In this document: positions 14,876 through 15,082 of the stretch, one piece after another
Layout of the letters: every line of letters starts with the position of its first letter
How positions within the stretch are numbered: position 1 is the stretch's first letter
Notes under the pieces: generated by a model
What the model saw: the letters and a program-made list of their open reading frames with translations, nothing else
What the model was told of the DNA's origin: nothing
Database searches by the model: none
Position numbers and translations under genes: made by a program
Source: Bacteriovoracaceae bacterium UBA7695
GTDB taxonomy: Bacteria > Bdellovibrionota > Bacteriovoracia > Bacteriovoracales > Bacteriovoracaceae
DNA length: 15,082 nt
Assembly (NCBI GenBank): GCA_002482685.1
Contig: DLGL01000122.1
Coordinates: forward strand, 15,143-30,224
Direction of reading: 5' to 3'

Positions 14876-14959
14876 TTAAATCCCGTAGGCCTTAATCAGC
14901 ACCGCCAATCCGAAAATATTAAGTATAAGTGTCAGGCCGTAAAATCCTACTAAGTTCAT
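14876..14959 (-). CDS. 27-residue single-pass membrane peptide
   Basis: A short open frame from ATG at 14959 to TAA at 14876. The 27 residues begin Met-Asn-Leu-Val-Gly, form one uninterrupted hydrophobic stretch of about 20 residues, and end Leu-Ile-Lys-Ala-Tyr-Gly-Ile, with one lysine as the only charged side chain. AGGGGG lies 4 nt upstream of the ATG, a strong ribosome binding site. The start is 13 nt after the stop of the gene entering from the right edge, and a strong minus-strand terminator lies 37 nt past the stop, so it is the last gene of that operon. It resembles small membrane subunits such as CydX, KdpF or CcoQ in size and style only; I cannot match it to any of them. It probably binds the membrane and perhaps a partner encoded upstream. 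Confidence 0.65.
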   Translation of the reverse strand: MNLVGFYGLTLILNIFGLAVLIKAYGI

Positions 14960-14972
14960 GGTTCCCCCTAAA

Positions 14973-15082
14973 TTAAGCAGCGATTGGTTGGGCTATATCA
15001 AAACTGAAGGCCATCTCGTTCCCATTCGTCTCAGTCAATTGGGAGAGGTAGGTATCGAGATCGCAATCAGTATAAACAGTAT
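14973..15082 (-). CDS. C-terminal end of an unidentified protein (truncated by the window edge)
   Basis: The minus-strand frame is open from the right edge to TAA at 14973-14975, giving the last 35 residues of a protein. This tail is acidic and soluble, with a Thr-Asp-Cys-Asp-Leu-Asp stretch and an ending Gln-Pro-Ile-Ala-Ala. The balanced residue mix, the tight spacing to the small membrane peptide downstream and the shared terminator support it as real. Too little is visible to name a family. Confidence 0.65.
   Translation of the reverse strand, partial: TVYTDCDLDTYLSQLTETNGNEMAFSFDIAQPIAA

Overview
The window looks like chromosome from a Gram-negative bacterium of moderate GC content. I infer a member of the Bdellovibrionota, perhaps Bacteriovorax or Peredibacter-like. 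The inference rests on base composition, on FHA/TPR membrane proteins next to a PP2C phosphatase and a response regulator with a long acidic tail, on a LolA carrier (so an outer membrane is present), and on several Sec-secreted proteins of no recognised family. Nothing visible fixes the species. There are no insertion sequences, CRISPR arrays, prophage genes or rRNA genes.

Left part (3-5187, plus strand): a phospho-signalling block. A 5'-truncated FHA-TM-TPR protein is followed by a larger FHA-FHA-TM-TPR protein (41-nt overlap), a PP2C-type Ser/Thr phosphatase 3 nt later, and then a REC-domain protein that may have its own promoter. The FHA domains should lie in the cytoplasm and the TPR regions in the periplasm. 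No kinase is in view; one may lie upstream.

Middle part (5179-7270): housekeeping genes. birA (minus) runs convergently into the REC gene with a 9-nt overlap. It diverges from rph with only 14 nt between the start codons, and those 14 nt hold a palindromic Shine-Dalgarno sequence readable on both strands. rph and rdgB overlap by one nucleotide, and tRNA-Pro(UGG) follows.

Next (7388-9468): two minus-strand genes for secreted proteins, a 112-aa two-cysteine protein and a 437-aa protein of unknown function. A 352-nt stretch with no convincing gene lies between the latter and smc. smc (9469-13146) encodes a full-length condensin SMC and ends in a strong intrinsic terminator. lolA follows immediately after it.

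Right part (13937-15082): the most unusual piece. A promoter with near-consensus boxes and a strong ribosome binding site drive two tandem small secreted paralogues. Each is built of two modules with exactly conserved cysteine spacing (C-x18-C-x7-C-x18-C), and each module is itself two 20-residue half-repeats, giving eight half-repeats in all. A perfect 13-bp hairpin terminator separates them from a minus-strand pair that enters from the right edge: the last 35 codons of an unidentified gene and a 27-residue predicted single-pass membrane peptide.
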